Positions 15,912 through 24,686 of a DNA stretch of 51,269 nucleotides are shown here, piece by piece (the first letter of the stretch is position 1; every line of letters begins with the position of its first letter). The stretch covers positions 1 through 51,269 of the forward strand of contig CASFCH010000011.1 of assembly GCA_949293315.1 (NCBI GenBank), read 5' to 3'. The notes beneath the pieces were generated by a model. The model did not search any database. It saw only the letters and a program-made list of their open reading frames with translations, and was not told where the DNA came from. Position numbers and translations under genes: made by a program. This DNA is from an uncultured Oscillospiraceae bacterium (lineage in GTDB: Bacteria > Bacillota > Clostridia > Oscillospirales > Acutalibacteraceae).

Positions 15912-17123
15912 ATGCAGCTTGCGATCATGGGCTACGGCGTCGTCGGATCCGGCGTGGCGGAGGTGTTGATTAAGAATCATGACAGCATCGTCCGGCGCAG
16001 CGGGCAGGACACCATGCAGCTGAAGTACATACTGGACCTGAAGGACTTCCCGGACGATCCGCTCCGTGACCGGATGATCAAGGACTTTGACCGGATCCTG
16101 AACGATGACGATATCGCCATCGTCGTGGAGACGATGGGCGGCCTCCATCCGGCGTATGAGTTTGTCAAAAGCCTTCTGGAGCGGGGGAAGAGCGTCGTCA
16201 CCTCCAATAAGGAGCTGGTGGCCAGCAAGGGCGCGGAGCTGCTGCGTATCGCGCGGGAGCACCGGGTGAACTTCCTGTTTGAGGCCAGTGTCGGCGGCGG
16301 GATCCCGATTATCCGCCCCATCAGTCAGTGCTTGGCCGCCAATGTTATCGAAGAGGTCGCAGGCATCCTCAACGGGACGACAAACTTTATCCTCACCAAG
16401 ATGATCGACGACCATCTCGACTTTGAGACGGCGCTGCGTCAGGCACAGCGCAACGGCTATGCCGAGAGCGATCCCACCGCCGATATCGAGGGGATCGACT
16501 CCTGCCGGAAAATCTGCATCCTCGCCTCGCTCTGCTTTGGCTATCACGTCTATCCCGATCAGGTCTATACCGAGGGGATCAGCGCCGTCACGCTGCAGGA
16601 TGTGGCGTTTGCCCATAAATTCGGCAAGGTGATCAAGCTCCTCGGGATGGCGAAAAAGCTCAGTGACGGCCGTGTTACGGCCAGTGTCCGGCCCTGCCTG
16701 GTGGATGAGTCCGGCCAGTTTGCCAATGTGACGGATGTGTTCAACTCCATCCTGGTGCGCGGCGATGTGATCGGGGACGTCTGCTTCTACGGGCGCGGCG
16801 CGGGCAAGCTGCCCACGGCGTCCGCCGTGGTGGCCGACGTGATCGACTGCGCCAAGCACAGCGACCGCACCAAGTTTTTTGGCTGGAACGATGCGAAGGC
16901 GGACTATGTGGCCGACCATCTGGACGATCCGTGCGCTCTGTACGTCCGCGCGCAGGGGGACGAAAAGGCGGTGCTCGACCTGTTCCCGGCGGCGGAGATC
17001 GCGTCTGCCGGCGGCGAGTTCGCCTTTATCACGGATACCGCGCCGGAGCGGGAGCTGCTGGCCCGCCTGGAGCGCGTCCAGGGCGTTACGGTGCTCGGGA
17101 CCATCAAGGTGACCGATTATTGA
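15912..17123 (+). CDS. hom: Homoserine dehydrogenase
   Basis: A 403-residue enzyme reducing aspartate semialdehyde to homoserine for threonine and methionine. The nucleotide-binding GYGVVGSG is at residues 7-14, followed by NKELVA, EASVGGGIPII and ILNGTTNFILTKM, all conserved in the catalytic domain. The C-terminal part (from about 320) has the length and pattern of an ACT regulatory domain, so feedback control by threonine is likely. It lies 64 bases upstream of lysC with no terminator between. Confidence 0.96.
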   Translation: MQLAIMGYGVVGSGVAEVLIKNHDSIVRRSGQDTMQLKYILDLKDFPDDPLRDRMIKDFDRILNDDDIAIVVETMGGLHPAYEFVKSLLERGKSVVTSNKELVASKGAELLRIAREHRVNFLFEASVGGGIPIIRPISQCLAANVIEEVAGILNGTTNFILTKMIDDHLDFETALRQAQRNGYAESDPTADIEGIDSCRKICILASLCFGYHVYPDQVYTEGISAVTLQDVAFAHKFGKVIKLLGMAKKLSDGRVTASVRPCLVDESGQFANVTDVFNSILVRGDVIGDVCFYGRGAGKLPTASAVVADVIDCAKHSDRTKFFGWNDAKADYVADHLDDPCALYVRAQGDEKAVLDLFPAAEIASAGGEFAFITDTAPERELLARLERVQGVTVLGTIKVTDY

Positions 17124-17187
17124 TCCGCGCGGCCGGCTGCGCCGCATATAATGATGAAACAAACCAGCACAAACGGGAGGAAACAGT

Positions 17188-18393
17188 ATGGCACTTATTG
17201 TCCAGAAATTCGGCGGCAGCTCCGTTGCCAATGCCGAGCGCGTCATGAATGTGGCAAATATCGTGACGGACACGTACCGGGCGGGGAACGATGTGGTTGT
17301 CGTCGTCTCCGCGCAGGGGGATACGACGGATGACCTGATCGAGAAGGCGAACGAAATCAATCCGAGGGCCTCGCGCCGCGAGCGGGATATGCTCCTCTCC
17401 GCGGGGGAGCAGATGTCCATCGCGCTGCTCGCGATGGCGATCGAAAAACTGGGCTGCCCGGTGATTTCCCTGCTCGGGTGGCAGGCCGGGTTCAACACGA
17501 ACTCCGCTTACAGCGCCGCACGGATCAAATCCATCAACACCGACCGCCTGAATGCGGAGCTTGACAAGCACCGCATCGTCGTGGTGGCCGGCTTCCAGGG
17601 AAAGAACAAGTACGACGATATCACCACGCTCGGCCGCGGCGGCTCCGATACGAGCGCGGTCGCGATCGCGGCGGCCCTGCACGCGGACCGCTGCCAGATC
17701 TTCACGGATGTGGAGGGCGTCTACACGGCGGATCCGCGCAAGGTGGAGAACGCGAAAAAGCTCAAGGAGATCACCTACGACGAGATGCTTGAGCTTGCGA
17801 CGCTCGGCGCGCAGGTGCTCAATAACCGTTCCGTTGAAATGGCAAAAAAATACAATGTTGAGGTCGAGGTCCTCTCCAGCCTGAAGAGAGTGCCCGGCAC
17901 GATCGTTAAGGAGGTCACCACTGTGGAAAAAATGCTGGTCAGGGGCGTAACCAAGGACAATGACATCGCGAGGATCTCGATCATCGGGCTGCCCGACACC
18001 CCCGGGATCGCCTTCAAGCTGTTCAGCGTACTGGCGGCGAAAAAATTCAATGTCGATATCATCCTGCAGTCCGTCGGCCGTGACGGAACCAAGGATATCA
18101 CCTTCACGGTGGCCAAGGATAACGCGGAGGAGACCGTGGCCACCGTACTGGAAAATTTTGATATCCCCAAGGAGAACATTGTCTGCGACACCAACGTCAG
18201 CAAGGTTTCTGTTGTGGGCGCAGGCATGGAGACGCACCCCGGTACGGCCTCCACGATGTTCGAGGCGCTTTATGCGGCCGGCATCAATATTCAGATGATC
18301 GCCACGAGCGAGATCAAGATCTCCGTCCTGATCGACCTCGATGACGCGGACCGCGCCGTGGCAGCCGTCCACAAGGCGTTCTTCCCGGACTGA
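17188..18393 (+). CDS. lysC: Aspartate kinase (aspartokinase)
   Basis: A 401-residue kinase for the first step from aspartate to lysine, threonine and methionine. The kinase domain starts with VQKFGGSS (Lys7), and GRGGSDTSAVAIAAAL and FTDVEGVYTADPR are conserved. Two ACT domains fill residues about 260-401, beginning near DIARISIIGLPDTPGIAFKL. GGGAGGAAAC precedes the ATG. Probably cotranscribed with hom. A strong internal ribosome site at 17908 suggests a separate regulatory subunit is also made. Confidence 0.96.
   Translation: MALIVQKFGGSSVANAERVMNVANIVTDTYRAGNDVVVVVSAQGDTTDDLIEKANEINPRASRRERDMLLSAGEQMSIALLAMAIEKLGCPVISLLGWQAGFNTNSAYSAARIKSINTDRLNAELDKHRIVVVAGFQGKNKYDDITTLGRGGSDTSAVAIAAALHADRCQIFTDVEGVYTADPRKVENAKKLKEITYDEMLELATLGAQVLNNRSVEMAKKYNVEVEVLSSLKRVPGTIVKEVTTVEKMLVRGVTKDNDIARISIIGLPDTPGIAFKLFSVLAAKKFNVDIILQSVGRDGTKDITFTVAKDNAEETVATVLENFDIPKENIVCDTNVSKVSVVGAGMETHPGTASTMFEALYAAGINIQMIATSEIKISVLIDLDDADRAVAAVHKAFFPD
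17908..17925 (+). promoter_or_regulatory. Internal ribosome binding site and GTG start within lysC
   Basis: AAGGAGG (17908-17914) is followed after eight bases by an in-frame GTG (17923-17925, codon 246). Translation from here would give a 156-residue protein containing just the two ACT domains, as for the beta subunit of Bacillus aspartokinase II. Confidence 0.55.
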
Positions 18394-18404
18394 TTGAAAT
18401 GCGC

Positions 18405-18429
18405 AGGGGACCCTTCGGGGTCCCCTTTT
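18405..18429 (+). terminator. Terminator of hom-lysC
   Basis: AGGGGACCC paired with GGGTCCCCT around a TTCG tetraloop (18414-18417), followed by TTTT. Confidence 0.92.
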
Positions 18430-18535
18430 GTGTACCTGTGCCCCAAAAAGCAGATTTCCGGCGTTTTGCTCAATAGGAAATCTGTGTTTTCTACAAATCG
18501 GTTTATATTTTTTTAATGATTTTCACAAAGACGTC

Positions 18536-18544
18536 TGTTATAAT
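18536..18544 (+). promoter_or_regulatory. Extended -10 promoter of the membrane/condensation gene pair
   Basis: TG-T-TATAAT with a perfect -10 hexamer (18539-18544) and no good -35 box. The surrounding 100 bases are strongly AT-rich. Confidence 0.6.
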
Positions 18545-18597
18545 TAATTTATAGAATTTGTATTCGATAAATTATGGATTCACAAGGGGGCGTATGA

Positions 18598-19410
18598 ATG
18601 GAAAAATGTATTGATTATATTGAGGACTCCCTGGCCGGGATCCCGGATGACGGGACGCTCTACCGATACAAGCGCAAAGTCCTTGAGGAGATGGACGCGC
18701 GCGCGGACGAGATCACCCATGCGGGGCTGAAGGACGACCAGGTGATGACCGATCTGCTGTGCAGCGAATATCCCGATTTAAAGAGCGGGTTTCAGAAGTT
18801 TGCCGAGGAGGACCGGCTGAAAAGACGCGCGCGCACGCGCAGGAAGGCGATCCTGATCGGCACGCCGCTGTATGTGCTGCTGCTGGTGGCGCTCTATCTG
18901 GCCGTCAGCTTCCTCACGGGGCATTGGGCACAGACGTGGCTGATCATCGTGGGCGGCATTTTCCTGCTGGTTCTCTTCCTGTCCGGGATCGGCGTGAAAA
19001 AGCTGTGTACCATGCGCCGCCTGTTCCATCCGATCGCTCGGGTGCTGATCGCGATCGACGTGATGCTGGTGGCGGTGTACGTCTTCCTGTTCTGCCTGAT
19101 GCTGTTTGATCCGCCGCACATCTGGGTCGTGCTGATCGGCGGTGTGATCGCGCTGCTGATTGCGGATGCAGTCTTCGCCGCCGTGACCCGTCAGAAGCTG
19201 GCGATCATCAATTATCTGATCTATATTCCGGCCGGATCGGCGCTGCTGTATGTGATCCTGGGCGGCATCCATGCCGTCCCGTGGAGCCCGGGCTGGATGA
19301 TCGTGCTGCTGGGCGTGCTTGCGGACATCCTGGTGGCCGCAGGTGTGATGATCAACAATTCCCGCTATATTTATAAACAGGAGGTGGAGGACGTATGGAA
19401 CGAAGGCTGA
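18598..19410 (+). CDS. Multi-pass membrane protein with DUF1700/HAAS-like N-terminal domain
   Basis: A 270-residue protein. The first 75 residues are helical and charged (YKRKVLEEMDARADEITHAGL, LLCSEYPD), resembling the HAAS/DUF1700 domain that usually partners PadR regulators; no PadR gene is nearby. Six hydrophobic segments follow between about 80 and 255. The ATG at 18598 has AAGGGGG seven bases upstream; another ATG at 18594 is out of frame. It overlaps the condensation-domain gene by 16 bases, so the two are translationally linked. Function unknown. Confidence 0.7.
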   Translation: MEKCIDYIEDSLAGIPDDGTLYRYKRKVLEEMDARADEITHAGLKDDQVMTDLLCSEYPDLKSGFQKFAEEDRLKRRARTRRKAILIGTPLYVLLLVALYLAVSFLTGHWAQTWLIIVGGIFLLVLFLSGIGVKKLCTMRRLFHPIARVLIAIDVMLVAVYVFLFCLMLFDPPHIWVVLIGGVIALLIADAVFAAVTRQKLAIINYLIYIPAGSALLYVILGGIHAVPWSPGWMIVLLGVLADILVAAGVMINNSRYIYKQEVEDVWNEG

Positions 19411-20681
19411 ACGCCGAGCTGTGGGATAAGATGCACTATCTGTTCCGCGATTTCAATGATCGGATGGTCCACGTGGAGCTCCGGTATGACTTTGAGATTG
19501 ATCTGGAAGTGCTCAAGACGGTGCTCATCTGCTTTTTTGAGAAGGCGCCCGTCCTCCATTCGAGCTTTGTGGACACGCATATCAGCACATACTGGCGCGT
19601 GGAGGACTACCGGATTGAGGATGTGCTCACCGTAGCGCACCCCAAGCCCGAGGAGCTCGACGATGCGGTGGACGCGTTCCTGATGCAGTATATCCCGCCG
19701 GATGCGCCGCTGCAGATGAAGGTTGCCGTGTTTTACTGTGAGGGGAAGAGCGTGCTCTGCCTGGTGGAAAACCACATGTGCATGGACGGCGGGGACCTGA
19801 AATATTTCATGAAGGCGCTGTGCAAAAATTATAACGACTACGCGGAAAAGGGCATCAGTCCCATTGATCTGCGCCAGGGCTCCCGCTCGTTTGAGCAGGT
19901 GTACTCGGACTTTTCGCAGACGGAGCAGCGTATGGCGCGCAACCTGTATAAAAATGTGTGCGCCAAGGATACGCATCAGTTCCCCCTGACGCCGGACAGC
20001 ATCCGGGACCGCTCCTTCATCGCGCGCAGAAAGATCGGCGCCGATATGTTTGACAAGATCCGCTCCGCCGGCAAGAAGCACGGCGCCACCATCAACGATA
20101 TGCTTGTGGCCGCCTATTTTTACAGCCTTTATGAACTGGCCGAATATCCGGAGAGCGACAGCGTGACGATTTCCTGCGCGATCGACCTGCGCCGCCATAT
20201 TAAGGATGTCAGCGACGAGGGCCTGACCAATCACACCGCCTTTATGCAGTGCAGCATCCCCGAGCGGGGACGGGATATCTTTGAAACCCTCAAATACGTC
20301 GTGCGCAGCTCCAACCGGTATAAAAAGGATAAATTTATGGGTCTGTACGGGCTCCCGCTGCTGAAGATGGCCTATGGGATCCTGCCGCACACCGCGTCGG
20401 AGGAGATTATCAAGATCGGGTACTCCAACCCGCTGATCGCCATGAGCAATATCGGCATTCTGGAGGCGGATAAGCTGGCGCTGAGCGGCCATCAGCCGTA
20501 TGACGGCTACATGACCGGCGCCGTAAAGTACAAACCGTATGTGCTGCTCTCCGCCACCTCGCTCAACCGGGTGCTCACGCTGGCCATGTGCGTGCGCGGG
20601 AACGATAAGGACCGCGCGATCGTGGAGCGCTTCTTTGATCTGCTGGAGGAGAATGTCCGCGCGCTGACCTGCGGCGAATAA
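19395..20681 (+). CDS. Orphan condensation-domain-like acyltransferase
   Basis: A 428-residue soluble protein. The motif HMCMDGG (in VENHMCMDGGDL, about residue 130) matches HHxxxDG of NRPS condensation domains and related CoA-dependent acyltransferases, with a single His at the catalytic position. Its size equals one condensation domain with both halves. There is no adenylation or carrier domain nearby, so it probably works alone, for example transferring an acyl group to an alcohol or amine; this is inference. The start lies within the 3' end of the membrane protein gene, with GGAGG just upstream. Confidence 0.75.
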   Translation: MERRLNAELWDKMHYLFRDFNDRMVHVELRYDFEIDLEVLKTVLICFFEKAPVLHSSFVDTHISTYWRVEDYRIEDVLTVAHPKPEELDDAVDAFLMQYIPPDAPLQMKVAVFYCEGKSVLCLVENHMCMDGGDLKYFMKALCKNYNDYAEKGISPIDLRQGSRSFEQVYSDFSQTEQRMARNLYKNVCAKDTHQFPLTPDSIRDRSFIARRKIGADMFDKIRSAGKKHGATINDMLVAAYFYSLYELAEYPESDSVTISCAIDLRRHIKDVSDEGLTNHTAFMQCSIPERGRDIFETLKYVVRSSNRYKKDKFMGLYGLPLLKMAYGILPHTASEEIIKIGYSNPLIAMSNIGILEADKLALSGHQPYDGYMTGAVKYKPYVLLSATSLNRVLTLAMCVRGNDKDRAIVERFFDLLEENVRALTCGE

Positions 20682-20692
20682 GAACAGCCTGC

Positions 20693-20722
20693 GCCCCGCG
20701 CCCAGATCGGCGCGGGGCTTTT
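20693..20722 (+). terminator. Terminator after condensation-domain gene
   Basis: GCCCCGCGCC (20693-20702) paired with GGCGCGGGGC (20709-20718), 6-base loop, then TTTT. Confidence 0.92.
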
Positions 20723-20767
20723 GTATGCCCGACGCCGAAAGCCGCTATTAATATTTTACAAAAACAG

Positions 20768-20796
20768 TTGAGTTTTCCCGTGCGCTGGTGTATAAT
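20768..20796 (+). promoter_or_regulatory. Promoter of the 596-residue membrane protein gene
   Basis: TTGAGT (20768-20773), 17 bases, TATAAT (20791-20796). Leader of about 70 nt. Confidence 0.75.
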
Positions 20797-20875
20797 CTAT
20801 CCGTATAACTTGAGCGCCGGCGGAACCGCGCCGTGTCGCCGGGCTGTACGCCGAAAATTTGAAGGAGTTGAAAAA

Positions 20876-22666
20876 ATGGAGCCTATCAAGGTGAACTTCG
20901 GTTCAAAAAAGGGCGAAAAGCAAGAGGTCACCGTCCCGTCAAAGTCCTGGCTCAGGATTTTGATCAATGTGATCGTCACGATCATCGGCGCGGCGATCGC
21001 GTTCTACGTGATGATTCCCGCGATCAACCTGAAGGATAAGGATTTCTATATCTATCTGATCGTGGTGCTGGTCATTTACTGTGCATCGGCCTTTGTCACA
21101 TCCATGGCGATCCGGAATCCGGAGTATATCCCCTATGCCAAACGGCAGTCGATGGTGCCGATCATCATCGGCCTTGTCATCGTGGCTGTGATGCTGGTGG
21201 GCATGCTCGTCTCCTCCGTCGTCTTCCGCGCCAAGGACTATGCGCAGATCATCGACGTCCAGCAGGGGAATTTTTCCGAGGATATTGCGCAGACGGACTT
21301 CAGCAACGTCCCGGTCATTGACACGGCGGCTGTTTCCGCCCTGGGCGACCGGCAGATGGGCTCTCTGGATGAGGAGGGCCTCGTCTCCCAGTTCAACGTG
21401 TACAAAGAGGGCTATAACCAGATCAACTATCAGGGCCGCCCGGTCTTTGTCACCACGATGCAGTACGCGGACATCATCCGCTGGCTGACCAACCAGAGCG
21501 AGGGCCTGCCCGGCTATATTCTGGTAGACGGGATCTCCCAGCAGGCGAAAGTGGTCATGATAGAGGACGGCCAGCGCATTAAGTACTCCCAGTCGGAGCA
21601 CTTCAACCGGCTGCTGGAGCGTCACCTGCGTTTCCAGTACCCCACCTACATGTTCGATACGCCGAGCTTTGAGATCGACGAGAACGGATACCCCTACTGG
21701 ATTTCAGCCCGTCTGGATAAGACGATCGGTCTCTTTGGCGGCACGGATGTCATCGGTGTCGTGATCACGGACGCCGTCACGGGTGAGAGCAAAGAGTACT
21801 CCATGGATGAGGTCCGCAACGGTGTGGGAAACGACGGGGTCAGCCTCTCCTGGATCGACCGTGTCTACTCCCCGACACTTCTCAACGAGCAGTATAACTA
21901 CTACGGTAAGTATCAGAACGGCTTCTTTAATACGCTGTTCGGCAAGCGCGATATGCGCGTCACCACGGAGAACAACGGCTTCCTGGCCATCAACGACGAC
22001 GTGTATATGTACACGGGCGTGACCTCCGTCACCAGCGATCAGTCCATCATCGGGTTTATCCTGATCAATGAGCGCACCAAGGAGGCAACCTTCTACCCGC
22101 AGGTCGGCGCCAAGGAGAGTTCCGCGCAGCTGTCCGCGCAGGGCGCCGTACAGCAGTACAGCTATTCGGCCACTTTCCCGCTGCTGCTGAATGTGGGCGG
22201 CCAGCCGACGTACTTCATGTCCCTGAAGGACGCCTCCAGTCTGGTCAAAATGTATGCGCTTGTCAATGTGGAGCAGTATTCCACGGTTACAGCGACTGGG
22301 AACACGATCGAGGAGGTCACTGCGAACTACCTTGACATGTGCCGCAATAACGGTATCGAGATTGCGGAAACCACAATCAGCGACGATATCGGCCCGGATT
22401 CCGGGACCGCCGGCGATGGTGCGTCCGAGCCGCAGCAGCCGACCACCAAGGAGGTCACCGGAGAGATCGAGCAGATCAAAACGGTTGTCAAGGGCGGAAA
22501 TACCTACTATTATATCAAGCTGACCGGCAGTGAGACCTATTACTCGGTCTCCGTGGCGGATCATGAGCAGGCGGTTACCTTTGACGTGGGAGACACCGTG
22601 ACTTTCACGGTCCCCGTGGAGGATTCGGCCATCATGGCGGCGAGCGATGCGGCGCTGGCCTCCTGA
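20876..22666 (+). CDS. Membrane protein with large extracytoplasmic region, unknown function
   Basis: 596 residues from the ATG at 20876 (AAGGAG eight bases upstream; the frame is open 36 codons further without support). After about 24 polar residues come three hydrophobic helices near 25-50, 57-77 and 93-117. A 400-residue globular region follows (about 120-520), rich in Tyr, Asn and Asp with motifs such as GYILVDG and YWISARLDKTIG. Then a Gly/Ala/Pro/Gln linker, then about 60 residues of alternating hydrophobic pattern with FDVGDTVTFTV, suggesting a small beta-barrel. I do not recognise the family. Monocistronic. Confidence 0.75.
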   Translation: MEPIKVNFGSKKGEKQEVTVPSKSWLRILINVIVTIIGAAIAFYVMIPAINLKDKDFYIYLIVVLVIYCASAFVTSMAIRNPEYIPYAKRQSMVPIIIGLVIVAVMLVGMLVSSVVFRAKDYAQIIDVQQGNFSEDIAQTDFSNVPVIDTAAVSALGDRQMGSLDEEGLVSQFNVYKEGYNQINYQGRPVFVTTMQYADIIRWLTNQSEGLPGYILVDGISQQAKVVMIEDGQRIKYSQSEHFNRLLERHLRFQYPTYMFDTPSFEIDENGYPYWISARLDKTIGLFGGTDVIGVVITDAVTGESKEYSMDEVRNGVGNDGVSLSWIDRVYSPTLLNEQYNYYGKYQNGFFNTLFGKRDMRVTTENNGFLAINDDVYMYTGVTSVTSDQSIIGFILINERTKEATFYPQVGAKESSAQLSAQGAVQQYSYSATFPLLLNVGGQPTYFMSLKDASSLVKMYALVNVEQYSTVTATGNTIEEVTANYLDMCRNNGIEIAETTISDDIGPDSGTAGDGASEPQQPTTKEVTGEIEQIKTVVKGGNTYYYIKLTGSETYYSVSVADHEQAVTFDVGDTVTFTVPVEDSAIMAASDAALAS

Positions 22667-22682
22667 TTCAAAACAGACGAAG

Positions 22683-22722
22683 GGGTCGCGGCTGGCTGTG
22701 CGCCGGCTGCGGCCCTGTTTTT
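22683..22722 (+). terminator. Terminator of the 596-residue membrane protein gene
   Basis: A 14-bp stem with G-U pairs (22683-22696 with 22702-22715), followed by G and six Ts. Confidence 0.9.
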
Positions 22723-22770
22723 TAACACTCTGTGACGGGAACATCGTGGGAATGGAAGGAGATGAGGCGG

Positions 22771-23157
22771 ATGCGCGCGGCTTTGGATGAAAAAAAAGCT
22801 CGCAGAAAAAGAGCCGGTAAATTGCTGGCGCTTCACGGAATCGTGATTCTGGCGATCCTGCTCTATCTCTTTTTGCTGAACTATTTTTCAATCGGATGCC
22901 CAATCCGATCTTTAACCGGCATCCCCTGCCCGACCTGCGGCGTGACGCGGGCGCTTTTGTCCCTGCTGCGGCTCGATTTCGCCGGATACTTCCGCTATAA
23001 TCCCATGGCGGTTCCGCTGTGTGCGGCAATTTTTTTGGCCTTTCATGAAAAGCTGCTGCGGATCGGCCGCCGGTGGTTTCTGGCGCTGATCATCGGCACC
23101 GCAGTGCTGACCTTTGTGGTCTATTTGATCCGATTAAAGCTGAACATTATATTATAA
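22771..23157 (+). CDS. DUF2752 family membrane protein
   Basis: A 128-residue protein with a basic N-terminus and three hydrophobic segments (about 19-37, 70-88 and 98-120). The diagnostic DUF2752 block is present: GIPCPTCGVTRALLSLLRLDF followed by YNPMA. The conserved CPxCG-TR motif could bind a metal, but function is unknown. ATG 22771 has AAGGAG nine bases upstream. Confidence 0.85.
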   Translation: MRAALDEKKARRKRAGKLLALHGIVILAILLYLFLLNYFSIGCPIRSLTGIPCPTCGVTRALLSLLRLDFAGYFRYNPMAVPLCAAIFLAFHEKLLRIGRRWFLALIIGTAVLTFVVYLIRLKLNIIL

Positions 23158-23181
23158 TTTTAAAAAATATTTCAAAAATTA

Positions 23182-23209
23182 TTGACTTTTTTATGCGAAA
23201 TGGTATAAT
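23182..23209 (+). promoter_or_regulatory. Promoter of the small TM2 protein gene
   Basis: TTGACT (23182-23187), 16 bases, TATAAT (23204-23209). Confidence 0.75.
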
Positions 23210-23238
23210 TATATTACAAAATTCAGGAGGGGTATATT

Positions 23239-23574
23239 ATGGATGCACAGAAGGTCGATATGTACATCATGGCGAACCAAAAGGACTTTCCGGCGGATAA
23301 GATTGTTTATCTGAAGGAAAAGCTGCTGGCGATGCCGGAGGAGAAATTTGCGCTTGTCTCTTCCACACAGCTCAAGAGCCCCACGACGATGCTCGTGATC
23401 TCGCTGTTTCTCGGTACGCTCGGCGTAGATCGTTTTATGCTGGGGAATACGGGCCTGGGCGTATTGAAGCTGCTGACATTGGGGTGCTGCGGGATTCTGA
23501 CCATCATTGACTGGTGCACAGTTATGAAGCGGACCCGTGAGTATAATTTCAATAAAATGGCAGCCATTATCTGA
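23239..23574 (+). CDS. TM2 domain protein
   Basis: 111 residues. The N-terminal half is soluble and helical. The C-terminal half is a TM2 domain with two helices and the family motif LFLGTLGVDRFMLGNTGLG, then LTLGCCGILTIIDW. The strong SD AGGAGGGG supports the ATG. Unlike the TM2 protein at 13871-14329 it lacks zinc ribbons. Own promoter and terminator. Function unknown. Confidence 0.85.
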   Translation: MDAQKVDMYIMANQKDFPADKIVYLKEKLLAMPEEKFALVSSTQLKSPTTMLVISLFLGTLGVDRFMLGNTGLGVLKLLTLGCCGILTIIDWCTVMKRTREYNFNKMAAII

Positions 23575-23590
23575 GTCAGGCAAGGAACAG

Positions 23591-23621
23591 ACCGCACCCA
23601 TATTCCGGGGTGCGGTTTTTT
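23591..23621 (+). terminator. Terminator of the TM2 gene
   Basis: ACCGCACCC (23591-23599) paired with GGGTGCGGT (23608-23616), then a run of Ts. Confidence 0.93.
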
Positions 23622-23657
23622 GCATGGTAAAAATTTAAAGGGAATTTGTTTTAATGA

Positions 23658-23686
23658 TTGCCTAACGGGAACAGCCGTGCTATAAT
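23658..23686 (+). promoter_or_regulatory. Promoter of fba
   Basis: TTGCCT (23658-23663), 17 bases, TATAAT (23681-23686) with an extended TG-C element. Confidence 0.8.
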
Positions 23687-23731
23687 AGGTTACGGTTCAC
23701 AGACAAAACCAGATTATTAGGAGGTAATCAC

Positions 23732-24595
23732 ATGATCGTAGCTGCAAGAGATATGCTTGTAGAGGCCAAGAAGGGCAAATATGCTGTTGGTCAGTTCAAT
23801 ATCAATAACCTGGAGTGGACAAAGTCCATCCTGCTCACCGCGCAGGAGCTCAAGGCGCCCGTGATCCTGGGCGTGTCTGAGGGCGCGGGCAAATACATGA
23901 CCGGCTTCAAGACCGTCACGGCGATGGTCCGCGCCATGGATGAGGAGCTGGGGATCACCGTCCCGGTGGCCATCCATCTGGATCACGGCACGTTTGACGG
24001 CTGCTTCAAGTGCATCCGTGCCGGATTCTCTTCCATCATGTTCGACGGGTCCCACTACCCGATCGAGGAGAATATTGAGAAGACGAAGGTCCTCGTGGAG
24101 GCGGCCCATGTCAACGGCCTGTCCATTGAGGCGGAGGTCGGCTCCATCGGCGGCGAGGAAGACGGCGTTGTCGGCATGGGCGAGGTCGCAGACCCTGCCG
24201 AGTGCAAGCGCATCGCAGACCTGGGCGTCGACTTCCTGGCGGCCGGCATCGGCAATATCCACGGCGTCTATCCGGCCAACTGGAAGGGCCTCGACTTCGA
24301 CGCGCTGCAGAAGATTTCCGCGGCTGTCGGCGAGATGCCGCTTGTCCTGCACGGCGGCACGGGCATCCCGGCCGATATGATCAAGAAGGCGATCTCCCTG
24401 GGCGTGTCCAAGATCAACGTCAACACGGAGTGCCAGCTCTCCTTTGCGGCGGCCACCCGCGCGTATGTGGAGGCCGGCAAGGATCAGCAGGGCAAGGGCT
24501 TCGATCCCCGCAAGCTGCTTGCACCGGGCGCACAGGCCATCTGCGACACTGTCAAGGAGAAGATGGAGCTCTTCGGCTGCATCAACAAGGCGTAA
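23732..24595 (+). CDS. fba: Class II fructose-bisphosphate aldolase
   Basis: A 287-residue zinc-dependent glycolytic aldolase. The catalytic Asp and zinc His are D84-H85 in HLDHG. Further zinc ligands are the His in GNIHGVY and in LHGGTGIP, and the phosphate-site stretches MFDGSHYP and SKINVNTE are intact. Length is normal. The SD AGGAGG is seven to eight bases from the ATG. Strong promoter and terminator fit a highly expressed single gene. Confidence 0.96.
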   Translation: MIVAARDMLVEAKKGKYAVGQFNINNLEWTKSILLTAQELKAPVILGVSEGAGKYMTGFKTVTAMVRAMDEELGITVPVAIHLDHGTFDGCFKCIRAGFSSIMFDGSHYPIEENIEKTKVLVEAAHVNGLSIEAEVGSIGGEEDGVVGMGEVADPAECKRIADLGVDFLAAGIGNIHGVYPANWKGLDFDALQKISAAVGEMPLVLHGGTGIPADMIKKAISLGVSKINVNTECQLSFAAATRAYVEAGKDQQGKGFDPRKLLAPGAQAICDTVKEKMELFGCINKA

Positions 24596-24610
24596 GGGAC
24601 AAAAATACGA

Positions 24611-24644
24611 GGGGACGGGCGCATGCGCCCGTCCCCGTTTTTTT
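24611..24644. terminator. Bidirectional terminator between fba and PAP2 gene
   Basis: A perfect 26-bp palindrome (24611-24636) followed by seven Ts on the plus strand and by TATTTTT on the minus strand, serving both convergent genes. Confidence 0.93.
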
Positions 24645-24686
24645 GTCCGTTTCAAAGGCGGTTGGCCTGCCCCGCAGGGCGTCGGA

